Source of the DNA: Micractinium sp. NFX-FRZ
Taxonomy: Eukaryota; Chlorophyta; Trebouxiophyceae; Chlorellales; Chlorellaceae
Direction of reading: 5' to 3'
Assembly: GCA_029339195.1 (NCBI GenBank)
Contig: JAPTJF010000148.1
Coordinates: 1-64,000 of the forward strand
DNA: 64,000 bases
Made by a program: the position numbers and the translations under genes. Below the pieces are notes generated by a model. It ran no database searches. It was given only the letters and a program-made list of their open reading frames with translations, and was not told the DNA's origin. Positions 1 to 12,400 of this stretch are shown piece after piece. Each line of letters starts with the position of its first letter. Within the stretch, counting starts at the first letter, position 1.

Positions 1-700
1 CTGCCCCACCAGTCGCTGCCCCACCGGCCTGGCGACGGTGGCCCCGCCGCCGACGGTGGCCCCGCCGCCGCCACCCGGGGCGAGCAGCGGGGGCCTCTTG
101 CCCGGCACCCGGGTGCTTGAAGGCCTCTATGCAGGTATCGAGGGTGCATGCGGGTGCCTGACACAGCGGCTTGGGCCAGACGGCATGCTGCGGGCAGCAT
201 GACGCAAGTCGGTGCCTCCAAGGGCGGCTGGCGGAGGGGAGGGACTGTGCGGTGTCAAGCGATGGGTGCTGAGCCAAACCCGGATTAACACGTTTACCCT
301 GCTTCTTTGCACAGCAGTATGCCAGGGTTGCACAGCAGGCGCCGCATGTCTCGACAGACGGCGACCGACAGACGGCGACCGCCCAATTTACATCGGCGCA
401 TTGCACTCGACACTGTTTAAGAACGCCATCATCCAATACACTGCAGCCCCAGGCTTGCTCGATCGGTTGCGGACTTTTGTTGGGACCCCGCTGTCCGCGG
501 GCAGCAGATCAGCCTGCATGCTAGCTGCATTGCGGGCGCAAGCGGCAGCGCCCGCTGAATCCTGCGCGGCTCACCTCAGACCTTTGCCTACAGCCCCCCG
601 CAGCGGCAGCGGTGACCGCCGCCGCGGCAGCGGCCTGAGCAGAGGCCTGGGCGGGGGCCTGGCCAGCGGCCCAGGCAGCCGTCACCTGGCCAGCGGCCCA
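1..700 (+). repeat. Dispersed repeat, copy 1 (uninterrupted)
   Basis: This stretch aligns, inverted, with two blocks near 49-51 kb. Bases about 1-398 match the reverse complement of about 50396-50720. Bases about 389-700 match the reverse complement of about 49085-49362. Identity looks like 80-90 percent by eye, with small indels; for example a 12-base unit at about 357-382 is doubled here and single in the other copy. The two blocks are contiguous here but separated by 1033 bp in copy 2, so this copy preserves the empty insertion site at 389-398. The left end runs off the window. Conserved pieces include an ATG at about 200 and two intron-like acceptor tracts (about 303 and 592), so the repeat may be the 5' part of a duplicated gene. 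Confidence 0.75.
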
Positions 701-1644
701 GGCAGCTTCCTGCCCAGCGGATGGAGCCAGGAGCAGCTGAGCGCTGCTGCTGACATGGCGAAGCAGGCGCCCGAGCAGCTGCTGGCACTGCTGGCCAGCA
801 TTCTGGATGCCAACCCTGTGTCCACAGCAGCGCTTGCCATCTATGCGGAGGTGGCCAAGCTGCCGGTCAAGGAACTCTCCGACTGGATGAAGACGCGCAA
901 GGCGGCTGGCGGCAGCGCCTCCAGCAGCAGCCCTTCCAGCAGCAGCAGCGACAGCACGCCCAGCTCTGATGGGCAGCTGGACCAGCCGCCCGGCAACCGC
1001 CGCCGCCGCCGCCGCCGCCGGGCGGGCAGCGCAGGCCAATCTGGGGCGCAGCAGGAGGCGGCAGCAGACTGGCAGCCCGCAGGAGGCGGCAGCAGCAGCT
1101 ACCCCTCTGTGGTCATCAACATTGGAGGCGAGGTGGCAGCACCTGCGCCCGCAGGAGGCGGCAGCAGCAGCTACCCCTCTGTGGTCATCAACATTGGACG
1201 CGAGGTGGCAGCGGCGAGCCAGGACGCGGCGCGCCTCGCCATCGAGCAGCTGGCGTCGTGCAAGGTGGTGAACAAGGCCCTCAAGCAGGAGAATGCAGCT
1301 CTGAACAAGGGGGTGGCCAGGCTGGAGGCGGAGCTGAAGGCCGGCAAAGCCAAAGGTGGGTGCAGGCGGTGCGAGTGGGCGGGAGCTGGCGGAGGGCTCA
1401 GGCTGCAAGCGAGTGGGGTGGCAGGCGCGCGGGCAGGCGGGCAGGCATGAGGGGTGCACGCGTTGTCCCAACGCATGCTGGCCTGCCTTCCACAGGCGGC
1501 ACCATGTCGGGCAGAAGCCAGGCAGGCATCTTGCAGGCTGACACAACAACTCTTGGCTTCATGCATGCCCTGCAGAGCTGTAGAGCTCAGCACCCGCCCA
1601 GGCGATGCCTGGTGACGTGGTGCCTGCTGGGCTGCCACGGCTGA
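593..1644 (+). CDS. Hypothetical low-complexity, coiled-coil protein (5' end unresolved)
   Basis: Not recognised. An open frame runs from before 593 and looks coding from about 740, where a helical segment (QEQLSAAADMAKQ, then LPVKELSDWMKTRKA) precedes a Ser-rich tract, an eight-Arg run and a 24-residue (72 nt) tandem repeat at 1079-1214 containing SSYPSVVINIG. The last part, about 1235-1345, is a predicted coiled coil (NKALKQENAALNKG). A GT donor after 1351 and an acceptor at about 1497 keep the phase and lead to a short exon ending in TGA at 1642-1644. The 5' part lies in a dispersed repeat, so the true start and upstream exons are uncertain; an acceptor at 592 is one candidate boundary. 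The LSDWMKTRKA helix faintly recalls a homeodomain recognition helix, too weakly to name. Confidence 0.45.
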
Positions 1645-2945
1645 GCAGCATCCACGCCCTGCACCCGCCCCAGCCCTTTGAAGCCTCCACCCGCGGCGGC
1701 AGAAGCCACGCGACGTGACCCGCTGCCAGCCAGCACCCGCGCACCGCCCGCACGGCGCCACACAAGGCATGCCGCCGCAAATACCAGCGCGGGGCCCTGC
1801 TACCGTGCTCCCCTTTTTTTTCCCACAGTACATTGCCGCAGGGCGCCGCCACGCGGGCAATGACACGCCATGAGCGCATTGACGCCTGCGCTCCACCTGC
1901 GCCCTGCCCCTCCAAACCCCCTTGTGTTCTCGCCTCTTGGCCCTCCCCGCCTCCCCTCTCTCTCTTACGATACGTCTCTTACGGTACGGCGTACCCCCCC
2001 TTTCTGACTGCTTTTACTTACATCTTCCCCTGATGGCACACCTGCCCGGTAGTGTGCAGCCCCGGGACTGCGCCTTGAGGCTTGCCCTGTGCCTCTCGTT
2101 CCCTCTCTGTGCCCACCCTTCCTTCTCTGATTGACCCGCTCTCAGTGCCAGTCCCGCCTTTCTGTTCCACCCGTCTGCCGCTCACGTTGCCGGCAATCCC
2201 CCTCCTGCCCTTTTGCTGTTGCTGGCCCGTCCCCCGCCTGCCCGCCCCTGCTAGTGAATCGGCGTTGGGGGCATTGTTTACGCCGGCACGGTGCAGCCAC
2301 TGCTTGCTCTAGCTCTTGGGCACATGCTGGCCTGCGCCCCAAGCAACAGCCGCGTTGGCACCACTGCACACCCTGGCGGTGCTTGCGTGCCCTTGCTCTG
2401 CTTATTCCTTGTCTCCGCTGCCACACTTCACTGGGGCGGGGGCATCCGTCCGCCCGCCCTGCTCGCTCTCACCCCTCATACGCCTTTGCGGCTCCCTCAT
2501 CACTCACCCACCGTGACACCTATGCGTGCCGTCCGCTGGGTCGGCTTTACTGTTTTTAGCTCGGATTATGGCATGCTCCCCAGTGCATGCGCCTTGCCCT
2601 GCTTCTGAGTGGCCACCTCCCTCTGGCCCCTGGCCTTCAGTGTGTCCGCGATGCGTCCCCTGAGCACCAACGGCTCGACGACTGCCGCCTCTGATCCCCT
2701 GTGATGCTTATAACCGTTTCCAATCACTGCCTTGATTCGTTCCCCGTTCCCCCCGAAGCCGATTCCTTGACGTGAGGCTTCCTCTCCCCCTTGCTGCGGC
2801 CAGCCCTACCTGAGCCCTGCATGTCCCCTGCGCACCCGCGCCTGCCCAATCAGGCACGACGCACCCCCCACAACCTATGTTTGTATATACTGCGACATTG
2901 ATCTCTTGACATTTAAATGTGTAAGCGCTTCCCCTGACAACAAAA
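1645..2945 (+). other. Pyrimidine-rich 3' UTR-like region with TGTAA signal
   Basis: The 1.3 kb after the first gene is C/T-rich with no sustained coding frame, like the long 3' UTRs of these algae. TGTAA, the common green-algal poly(A) signal, occurs at 2920-2924. Assignment as the 3' UTR of the upstream gene is inference; an unrecognised small exon inside is possible. Confidence 0.4.
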
Positions 2946-3539
2946 CTGGGCGCGAGGGGGCGGGGGCAAGGCCCAGTGTGGTGTTTGGAGGCGCCTTGCC
3001 TCTGCGGGGGTCATGCCCGCTCATCTCCTGCGCAAAGGCTGTGGCCACACTTCTGACAAGCCACCTTTTGCAGTTGCTTGCTTGCATGTTGTGCTGCTCT
3101 TCAGTGTCTCATCGACTGCTTCCGAGCAAGGACACACCTCCAGTCAGGGTGGAGTGCTGTGCAGCAGCCCAGGCTGTGCAGCTGCCTGCCAAAACCTGCG
3201 GGGGCGCCCTGGGCGCCGTGCCAGCTGGACGCCTCCCGCCGCCTGCTCGCTCCCTGGTCCTCTTCCTTGTATGTTCATTTGAATGTGACAACGGGCGCAG
3301 TGGTGCAGAAACAACAGAAGATGGCTGGTAAAGGGGAGGGAGAGAACAACGCAGGTGGCGGGAGGAGGAGGTGGGGCATGCCCCAGCGTTTGGACAGGTG
3401 AGGGGAGTGTGGCTTGTGTCAGTGCTGAAATGGTGTGCAGTACTGTGCAGGGGAAGCAGCCCAAGAGGAAACAATGCAAGGCACGCCTAGCTAATCTAGT
3501 CATGTTGTGGCAGGGCAAATCGGTCGGCCAGCCCTGCGC
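2946..3539. other. Convergent intergenic region
   Basis: Between the presumed poly(A) site of the first gene and the stop codon of the minus-strand gene. No convincing coding frame, RNA or repeat was seen; part is probably 3' UTR of the minus-strand gene. Confidence 0.4.
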
Positions 3540-4026
3540 CTAGACTGCTGCCAGGTCGCCAGCAACAGAGGCCGCCTGCCCATCTGCCATTCGTGCCGCC
3601 AGCGCTGCCGCCGCCCCGGCGGCCGAGCTGCCGCTGCCGTCGGCAGCGGGCGAAGCAGCCACAGGCACCTCGCTGCCGCTGGTGCTGCCGCCAGCGGCGC
3701 TGCCGGAGGGTGATGCACCAGCAGCGGCTATTGCAGCGGCGGCACGGACCTCTGCCTCTTCAGAGTCGCCAGCTGGCGTGGGGGCCCGTTGATCTCTGAA
3801 CTGAGGGGTGTGAGGCGCTGCTGGCGGGGGAGCCAGCGGGGCCAGTGGCATTGCCGGTGCTGCGTCGCCCTCGGGTCCCGGACCCGCCGCCATGTTGCGC
3901 CGCGCCGGGCGGTCGGGCAGGCGCGGGCCGCCCACCACCCGCCGCTGCTGGGGCGCAGGGATGGGGGGCTCATCTGCACCCGGCACGCCCGCTTGCACCC
4001 CGGCCTCATGCTGCTGCGCAGGCACA

Positions 4027-4060
<34 letters not shown>

Positions 4061-6297
4061 CTGGCACTGCATCCTCCTGCTGTGCTGCTTCCACTACGCC
4101 GTTGGCAAGGGGCTCGACGCCCGCCTGCTCACCTGCCGCAGCGCCAGCCGCCGCCGCCGCCGCCATGGCTGCCGCCGCGGCGGGGTGCACCTGCTGCCCA
4201 ACCATCACAAAGCCGCCATGCTGTGGTGCCACCGCCGGCTGCTGCGGCAGCGGCTGCGCCGGCGCGCCGGCGCCTGCTGCCGCCGCCGCGCCGGCGCCGG
4301 CGCCGCCAGCTGGCGCCAGCGGGGCGAGGCGGTTCATGAGGGACGTCATGTAGCTGTTCACTGCGAAGGAGGCTACCATGGAGAGGGCCCACATGAAGAG
4401 GGCGCGGGCGCGGGGCGCTGCTGCGCCCACGCCGTAGCCTGCAGCGGTGGTGAGGGACCGGGGAGGCGGGCGGGCAGGTGGGCATGGTGCGGCCGGGTGG
4501 GAGCTACCTCCCTGTGCATTGGCGGCGGTGGTGGGGCAGGAGCAAGCGGCTGGCAGGCAAACGGGCAGGCAGGCAAGTGGTGTGCTGGCGGCAGCAGCAG
4601 CAGTTGCAGGAGCGCAGCAGCACAGCCAGCATGCGGCTCGGCCACTTACCGGCAGCCACTGCCGTGAGCGCCAGCCCAGCGCGCGCGGCGTGCAGGCCGC
4701 AGCGCAGCAGCAGGCGCTGCACCCGCTTCTGCGCGTTGCCCACGCCCCGGACGGCTGCTGCGTAAATCTCGATCCCACAGGACACCAAAAAGTCGGCTGC
4801 AGGCGGGCGGGCGTGGGGGTGAGGGTTCAGAAGGTGGCATGAAGGTGGGTGGTGCAGGCAGCAGTGGCGCCAGCCACAGAGTGGCCCCTGCCATGCTACT
4901 TACACCAGCCCCCAAGGCCCCCCGCCGCTCCCAGGCGGCAACCTGGCCAGGCCAGATACAACAAGGGAGCTACGCCACGGGCGCCACCTGCCCACCGCCT
5001 GGCCTTCAACCACAGCACATGCAGCCCCCAGGCGAAGCAAGCAAGCAACTGGTATCACACCACGGGCGCACCTGCCCACCAAGTCGCCTCCGAGTAGAGC
5101 GCGGTGCGGGCCACCCGCACGCTGCGGGCGTACCAGGGCAGCGGGGCCTTGCGAGCCGCCGACTGCCGCAGGTCTGCAGCAAGGAGAGGAGGAGGCACGC
5201 TGGATTACGTGGCAACTTGTGTCAACTTTGCACAGTGGTAGAGGTGCAGGGCAGGTGCCGCAATTCGCGCCACGTTCTTGCAATGAGGGTTCAAGCACAC
5301 ACGAGGGCTTGTTGAAGGTATTCAAGCAAGGCACGTTGTATCGAAACGTGCAGGTCACTGCTGATTACTAGAAGAGCGCACCCTTGACGACACTCTTGGC
5401 CAGCCCCGGCCGCCCCCACAAGTATCAACCTACAATATCCTGATATACAATAGTGTATCCTGATATACAATAGTGTATCCTGATGATCACCAATGATTGA
5501 GCGCACCTTTGATGAGCTTCTTGGCCAGCCTGGGGGGCAGCTTGAGGAGGGCCCGGGCGTCCAGCGCCGCCCGCGTGCCCTGCGTCAGCAGCTCCACCCC
5601 GGCATTGTACGCGCCCCGGATGCAGGCGGTGCCGACCTCCTCTATCCGCAGCGGCGGCATCTGCGGCTCGCGGCCCTGCAGGTGCGGGCAGGGGAGGGAG
5701 GGGGTGCGGGGCGGGCGTGTGTTGAGGGGTGGGCAGTCCAGGGGAGAGGTGGGCGCTGCTCGGGTAGCACAGAACAAAGAGCAACAAGAACAGCGCATTG
5801 ATGCCATCCGGCACATCCCTTCCCCAGCTAAATGGCAAGGGAAAGCACAGAGAGGGTGCAGGCGCTCAGAGATGAACAAAAAAACATTGCAGGGATGCGG
5901 CCTGAAGCAGGCACAGAGCAAGGCGGGCAGCCAGAGAGGCGGGCAGAGCAGGCGCCGAAAACGGACGCACCTGTGCCTCTGCCGCCTCCTCCTCCTCCAA
6001 CGCCGCCACCAGCCAGCGGTTGACGACCACCAGAGTAGTGAGGGCCACGCTGCAGCAGGCAGGGTGCACCGAGCAGGCGTCAGAGCGGCGCAGCGGAGGC
6101 AGCATGAGGGGGACGGACACTGGGTGTTGATGGGGCTGCCAATGTGTCTGTGGTTGCTTTAGGAATATGCTTGGCACTCTGGGGGATCCACAGGGCAGAT
6201 CAGCTGGAGCAGGACCGCCTGCAGCAGGGAGCCCTTACTTGCGGCCCACAGTTATGGCAAGGTGGGTGGGGGTCGCGAGGCGCGCCGCCGCCGCCAT
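3540..6297 (-). CDS. Membrane-associated protein of unknown function with Ala/Pro-rich tail
   Basis: Six exons in good phase: 6297-6239, 6049-5971, 5675-5507, 5173-5072, 4796-4650 and 4438-3540, giving about 484 residues. The N-terminal half, residues 1-200, looks folded: a hydrophobic segment (VALTTLVVVNRWLVAAL, about 21-37), a basic stretch (LPPRLAKKLIKG), an amphipathic region (TALYSEATWWAADFLVSCG) and a second hydrophobic helix (ALFMWALSMVASFAVNSYM). The last 270 residues are Ala, Pro, Gly and Ser rich with homopolymeric Ala runs and look disordered. All introns are GT-AG. The start is the first ATG in the exon chain; an upstream exon cannot be excluded. I recognise no family. It is divergent from psb28, 764 bp away. 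Confidence 0.65.
5436..5484. repeat. AT-rich 20-bp tandem repeat in intron
   Basis: About 2.5 copies of tatcctgatatacaatagtg, in the intron between exons 3 and 4 of the minus-strand membrane-protein gene. It stands out as AT-rich in a very GC-rich setting. Confidence 0.85.
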
Positions 6298-7061
6298 GCC
6301 CACCGGCCGCTTTGGCTTGCTGCTGGCCAGGGCCTTCTCCGCCGGGGTGCCGTGCATACTCTGCAGTCAGATTTGGCACGAAGGTGTGTACAATGTCTGC
6401 GCAGGCTGCAGCAAGGAGCTGCAAGCAGGACACGCGCCAGGCTGCGGAGGAGCAAGGCGGCAGCGGCGGCGGCAGCGCTTGGAAGGGTGGGCTGCGAAGA
6501 CTCTCAGGCAAGCCCTGCCGCCCTACCCGGAATGCCTCGTCATCATAGGGTATCCTTTCGACGTAGCAGAGGGCTGGGGAGCCCAGTAGCGCGTCGGACG
6601 CGGCCAGCCCACCAAGGGCGCCCACCGCTAGCCGGGTGGGGCCCTGCAGCAGTTGCAGCATCATATGCTGCGACGCCATGGCCATGCGGAGGTGTAACAG
6701 AGCGCGACAGGGGCTGGGCCACGACACCCTGCGCCTGAACCCTTTAGCGCCGCTCCCTCGGTGGCCTGTGACGCAGTGAGAAATGGGGCAATGCACGTAG
6801 CCAGGACACCAACTTAGGGGCTGGAATGCGAGGCAGGCGAGGGAAATGCTGAGGGTGCTGGGCTCACAGCGCGCGCTGCAACCGCGGTGCTTGCCGATCG
6901 CTGCCATCGGGACCGTAATTGCACGCTCTTTGCCCTCCCAATTACTGGTAAATATCTCCGCCCACTTGCAAGCCCCTCGCCACCAGCGCAGCAGCGCCGC
7001 TCCCCACACCCGCCACAGGTCTCGCTTGTTGGCGTCCCACACGCCCGCGCAGCACTTCACA
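6298..7061. promoter_or_regulatory. Divergent intergenic region upstream of psb28
   Basis: 764 bp between the start codons of the minus-strand membrane-protein gene and psb28. It must hold both promoters and 5' UTRs. No TATA box or other defined element was identified; open frames here are unsupported. Confidence 0.35.
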
Positions 7062-8735
7062 ATGCAGCTATCAGCAGGTGCGCACGGTGCCGGTGGGCCG
7101 CGCTGCCGCGAGCGGGCGATGCTAGGCTGGGAGCGCTCCTGACGCGCTCCTGGGCCTCCCAGCCCATGTGTTCGACATGCAGATTCCTCACGATCCCGGT
7201 GCGCACACCCCTCTTGCCCCCAACCGCCTGCAGCCCCCAAGGCCTGCGCGGCGGCGTTCACGCGGGCCCGCCCGCCGGTGCGCGCCGCCCGTGCTGCCGC
7301 ACCCCGCATGGTCACCTGCATGGCCAGCAGCATGCAGTTCATCAAGGGCATTGATGAGCCCACCATCCCCGATGTCAAGCTGACCCGCAGCCGGGACGGC
7401 GCCAGCGGCACTGGTGGGTGCTGGATGCGGGTGCTGCTGCTGCCGCAGGCTGAGGGCTGCTGCCTGCCTGCCTGCCTGCCTGCTGGCTGTGCACCTGCAT
7501 TCCTAGAGCTCGCGGCTTCTCATGGAGCGCTTGCGTTGTCATCTGGTGAAATGACAGTGCTTTGGCTTGGTGCGCCTCCCTGCACTTGAACCGTGCACAT
7601 ATGCATGCATCGTCCCCCCTTGCCCCAACTCGATCCTCATCCTGAACCAATATTCCTTATCCGTCAAACGTGCGTCCTCATTTTTTCGCCCCACCATCCA
7701 GCTGAACGCAGCCTTCCCGCAGTGCTTGTCCTGTCGGCTCCTGGTTCTGCCATGGTCTTTAACTTGCAGGCCCCCCTGCTGCTCTCCTCTCTGTTCCCAA
7801 CTCGCCTTCACTCCAACCTCTCCTGCCCCGCCACTCGCACCCTGCAGCCACCTTTGTGTTCCAGAACCCCGCCATCTTTGAGGCGAGCAGCGAGCTGGGG
7901 GACATCACGGGCCTCTACATGACCGATGATGAGGGCACCCTCACGGTAGGTGCTGCCAGCAACGTGCCCAGTTGGTGGCGGCAGCTGCTGGCGAGTCGGC
8001 TGCCAGCCGGGTGGTGCGCGGGTGCTGGCCAGTGCATCTGCACGACCACGCAATGATGTGCATGCACACACGCACACATACACGTGGGCCTTCCTCCTGT
8101 CGCCCCATGCTGCCCCATGCCACATCCACACATCCAGACATGTGACCTTGCCCTGCCACCCCTGTCCCTGCCCGCTGCAGACGGTGGAGGTGCAGGCCAA
8201 GTTTGTGAACGGCAAGCCCGACAAGATTGAGTGCAAATACGTGATGCGCAGGTAATTGGCTGAGTGATTGAGTGAGGATTTGAGTGATGCGCCATGTCAG
8301 CATCTGGGAGGGCCCCTCGCTGGGGCTGGCCTGCGGCAGCGCTGCTGCATGCTGGCACGCCGCCGTGCCCTGCTTCCCTGCCGTGCGCCGGCCGCCGCTT
8401 CGGTTGCCCCCGCGCTGACGCGCCCGCCTTCACTGTTGCACCGCTGCTGCTGCTCGCAGCTGTCGATGCTCGTTCTGTGCGTTCCTCCCTGCCCATTTGC
8501 CTGCTGCCCTCATCCAGGTGCATGTGCTGTGCTGTCCTTTTTTGTCGGCCATGTTGCTGTTCCTTGAAGCATGAACGCCTTCATGCGCTCTGCCTCACCT
8601 GCCCTCCCTCGCTCACGTGCTCTGCCTCCCTTTCTGCCCGTACCGTGCTGCAGCTCCTTTGAGTGGGACCGCTTCATGCGCTTCATGGAGCGCTATGCCG
8701 AGGACAAGGGCTTGGGCTTCCAGAAGAGCGCCTGA
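7062..8735 (+). CDS. psb28: Photosystem II assembly protein Psb28, chloroplast-targeted
   Basis: Five exons, 7062-7077, 7234-7413, 7848-7945, 8181-8251 and 8654-8735, encode about 148 residues. The first 36 or so, rich in Ala and Arg, form a plausible plastid transit peptide. The mature part carries the Psb28 signature almost throughout: [20 protein letters not shown], then [31 protein letters not shown] and the C-terminal [19 protein letters not shown]. Psb28 is a small soluble stromal factor that binds photosystem II assembly intermediates (CP47/RC47 stage) and is absent from the mature complex. The start was chosen because a 16-nt first coding exon gives an in-phase Ala/Arg-rich leader; a later Met would remove most of it. 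Confidence 0.93.
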
Positions 8736-9474
8736 GCTGGCGCTGCTGTGTTGCTTGGGGGACACCCACTTCCCCAGCACCCAACACCCCAACGAGAGGA
8801 GAATGCAATCCCCACACCCACCCCCTTCCATTCTTTCCCAGCCGTTTCGCTGGGCCCCGTATGTGGCAGCCCGCCTCGCCCCCCCGCCCCGCCCCCCAAT
8901 TGTTTCCGCAAGCCACCAGTTTTCTCTTCTTGGGCTTTGCGCTCATTAGTAGATGATACGGGTCCCTAGGCGGCATGTTAACCTGTCCTGCAACACCTCA
9001 CACAGCAGACAAGGCGATTTGTTGAGAGGGGAGATGGCTGGCAGAGGGGAGACAGATGGCGGCAGCACTAGCGCTGGCACCGTGCTGGCAAGGTGAAAGA
9101 CGTCTCCTTGGCATCCCATTGGTTGCTGCTGGCAATTTGATGCACAGCTGTACTGCTTCACAGCGGTTGAGGCTGAAGCAATGCGAGGAGGCAACGCAGA
9201 GCAAGCGGGAGGGGGGCAGCTAGAGGGTCAAGCAGAAGGAGCAGGAGGAGGCAGCAAGCAGACAGGGAAGCAAGAGCTAGCAGGGAGCAAAGTCGGGCAG
9301 GAGAGGAGGGAAGGAGTGATGTCTGCGGGTGGAACCGTGAAACGTGAAGGAGGAGCAATTCGTTTGCAGAGCAGTTCATGTGTTTTCATGTTGGCATGCG
9401 CCGGTCATGTGGTAGTTGGTGTACAGGACAAAGTGCACTCTTTGCAGGGCAATGGGCACTCATTGCAGCCGGGC
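8736..9474. other. Convergent intergenic region
   Basis: Holds the 3' UTRs of psb28 and of the minus-strand TBC gene. The middle (about 9180-9330) is purine-rich on the plus strand. No gene, TGTAA signal or repeat was identified with confidence. Confidence 0.4.
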
Positions 9475-12400
9475 TCAGCGGCCTCCCTGCATGGCCTGCA
9501 TCTGTGAGATGAGCAGTGCCCACATGGCGGCCAGGCCGGTGACGCTGGTGATGACCGCTGCCAGAGCTGCCGCGCGCCGCTGGCCGGCCGCACCCTGCAA
9601 AGAGAGGGAAACACGTGACACCAATGATGCAGGTGTTCACTCGGCGTGGCCAGCGGGGCAAACAGGGAGCAAGAAAGCCAGTAGAAAGCGTTGCCTGCCC
9701 ATGCACCAGTGTGCATCTGCAGATCACGGCAGCGAGCATCTCAGGCCTCGCCTGCATGCTTCAACCGGCACGGCACGTGGGCTGCTCCTCTCACCTCTCG
9801 CGGCAGGAAAAGGGCCTGCAGCTGCTGCACCGTCTGGTGGGCAAACTGGCGGCGTGACCCCCGGGGCTCCGCTGGCACGCGCCAACGCCCATTGCTGCAG
9901 CGCCGGCATGCAAAGTGGGGGCAAGGCCAGCCAATGAAGACCTGGTGACTTTCGGAGGACAGTGCTGGTTGGGCATGCAAGCACCAAAAGCAATGTGCAG
10001 CACTGGCCATTTTTGATCATACAACCACTCTGGCAGCTCACCACATAATGTGCAGCACACCTGAGGTACGCATCGATGGCTGCCGAGTGCTCCAGCTGTA
10101 TGCCACGCTGGCGTGCCAGCTGGACGGGCGGTACCGCCTGGTACAGCGCGGCCGCCTGCTGCGCCAGCTCATCCGCGCTGAGCTGGCCGGGCTGCAGGAA
10201 CCGCATCTTTTTCAGGGTGGAGTACACCGCCAGGCCGTCGTCCCCGCAGTCCAATATCTGCTGCCGCTGCCCCTGCAGCACCCCAAGAACAAGGCGAGTG
10301 AGTGCGAGCAACAGGAGTTGTGAGCGGGTGCGGGGCGGGCACCGCCCAGCATGACAGCGGCACAAACAACTGCAGCAGCACTGCCACTACGTGTACACAT
10401 GACGCGTGCGCACGCTGACATCACTGGAAGGGCACCCGGTGCATGCGAGCCCGGCCAGCCCCTGTCGCTCCCACGCCCTGCTTGCCTTGATGGCCACCGC
10501 AGCCACGTAGAGCGGCATGAGCGGGTGGGAGGAGAGGAAGAGGTCGAAGAGGCGGGCGATCTGGGGCAGGCTGGGCACGTCGTGCGCAAACCAGGTCATG
10601 TACCAGCTGCACCTAGCAAGATGTGGGGTAGCAGGAAGGCCAGGCTTGAGAAGTGGCGTTGAAGGGCACATTTTGCTGGAAGGCAGCCGGCACGAGATTA
10701 GGCCGTAACATGCCTCGCATGGCAAGGGTGCAACTAGGAGAAGTGCAAGGGAGTGTGAGTGTAAACACGCGCCCCAGCGTGATGCAGCGCACGCCATGCC
10801 ACCCAGCAGCGATGACAACAAAGGGGCATGCCACACAGACAGCTCTGGCAGGGCTGCACAGCAAGCTGCACTCTGGCGTGTTGCACCGCAGAGCATGTGA
10901 CACCCCAATGCAAAAGCAAGCAGGCACGCGGCACTGCTGCAAGCTCGCGGGTTGCGAGTGTCGGCCTTGCCTGAGCGCAAAGTAGGGCACCTCCAGCGCC
11001 GGCTCCTGAAGCCCCACGATGTAGGCATGCAACTCGGGGTCACACTGCAGCAATGAGGCAGGGAAGGGCAGGGGTGGGGGTGGTGGCGCGAGCGAGGGGG
11101 TGAGTTGTGGGGAGCAGGGGTACGGGTGCATGCATGGAGGGCGAGCGGCGCAGGAGCGGGGTGGCAGGCATGGTGGCATGCAGGCACGAGCGCAGTGTGT
11201 GAGGAAGCGGAGAAGAGGCACAGCAGCGGGGACCATACAGGCAGCCACAGCAGCAGTGGCGTCTCGTGCACAGAGCCCCGCCCTGACCTGCCACTAAACG
11301 GGCAGGCAGGCTGCAGCTGGACATCACATTGCAGCCGCTCTGCCAGCCCCGCCTGCACTCCCCCCTGGCTGCTTGCCTGCTGCAGGATGGGGTAGAGCAG
11401 GCGTAGTGTCTCTGTCGCCGCCGCCAGGTCTGGGCGCGTGCAGTCGCGCAGGTGGCAGGCCGCCAGAGCGCGCAGCAGCCGGTAAGCGGTCAGCTCCCCG
11501 CACACAAACAGCAGCACGGCGGCAATGTCATGCAGGCCTTGGTAGTAGAACAGGCCGCCCACGTTGCCTGAGATGGCTGCATCCAGCACCCGCTGCAGCG
11601 CCGCACGCTTCGCCGCACGCTCCTCCTCGCCCCAGCCTGCAGAGTGGCAGGTGTGCAGATGGAGGCCACCGCTCAATGCCAGGAACCAGAGCACAAGTGT
11701 TGCTGGCAGGGGCACACTGTGCTGGCAGGGACGTCTTGTAACTCTAGCAGCTGGGCACTGCTAAGCACTGCAACCCCAAAACGAGCCGCCAAGTTGTCTG
11801 CGTGGAGCCAAGTTGTCTTAGACAGATTGCAGCTGCCTGGCTCACCCGGCACACGCAGGCGCCGGCACATGGCGAGACCCACAGGCGCAGCACTCACCAA
11901 CTCTAAACACAACGCTAAAAGGCACCAAAGTAGAGGAGAGCTGAGCGCACCCTCTGTGAAGCTCCAGAGGGATCGCGCCATGTCGCACTCCACGACGTGC
12001 GAGTCTTTGTGGGTGCTGCGCGCCAGCTCAGCAAAACGCCGCGACTCCACAGGGCCCGCCGCCCCCTCCACCCCCAGCAGCAGCGGCCACACCCGCGTGC
12101 GCAGCTGCATGGGGCAGCCGACACGGCAGGAGAAGGGGCCTGAGGGCAGGCGACAGAGCAGCAACAGCACGGGCAACCGCCAGGCGGAAGCGGCAGGCGG
12201 CGCGGGCGGGAACTGCGGCGGCGGCGGCGGCGGCGGCAAAAGGGCAGGCCGTGTAGGCTTACCCCGTCGAGCACCAGTCCTCGGATCGCCGCCAGCTTCC
12301 GCAGCCTCGTGATGTCGACCTGCGCAGGGCCTCGCCAGGGCCGCCCAGTCAGCCGGCGCGAGTGCTGCTCCGGCCTGCAGGACAGCAAACCCCGTTGCAC

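Noticed and set aside
521..1549. Long minus-strand open frame (342 codons) opposite the first gene
   Set aside because: It mirrors the low-complexity GC-rich coding strand; the plus frame has the coiled coil and repeat with synonymous-type differences between repeat units.
6200..7411. 403-codon minus-strand frame across the psb28 start
   Set aside because: It runs antisense through psb28 exon 2 and the intergenic region without any recognisable motif; it is a by-product of high GC.
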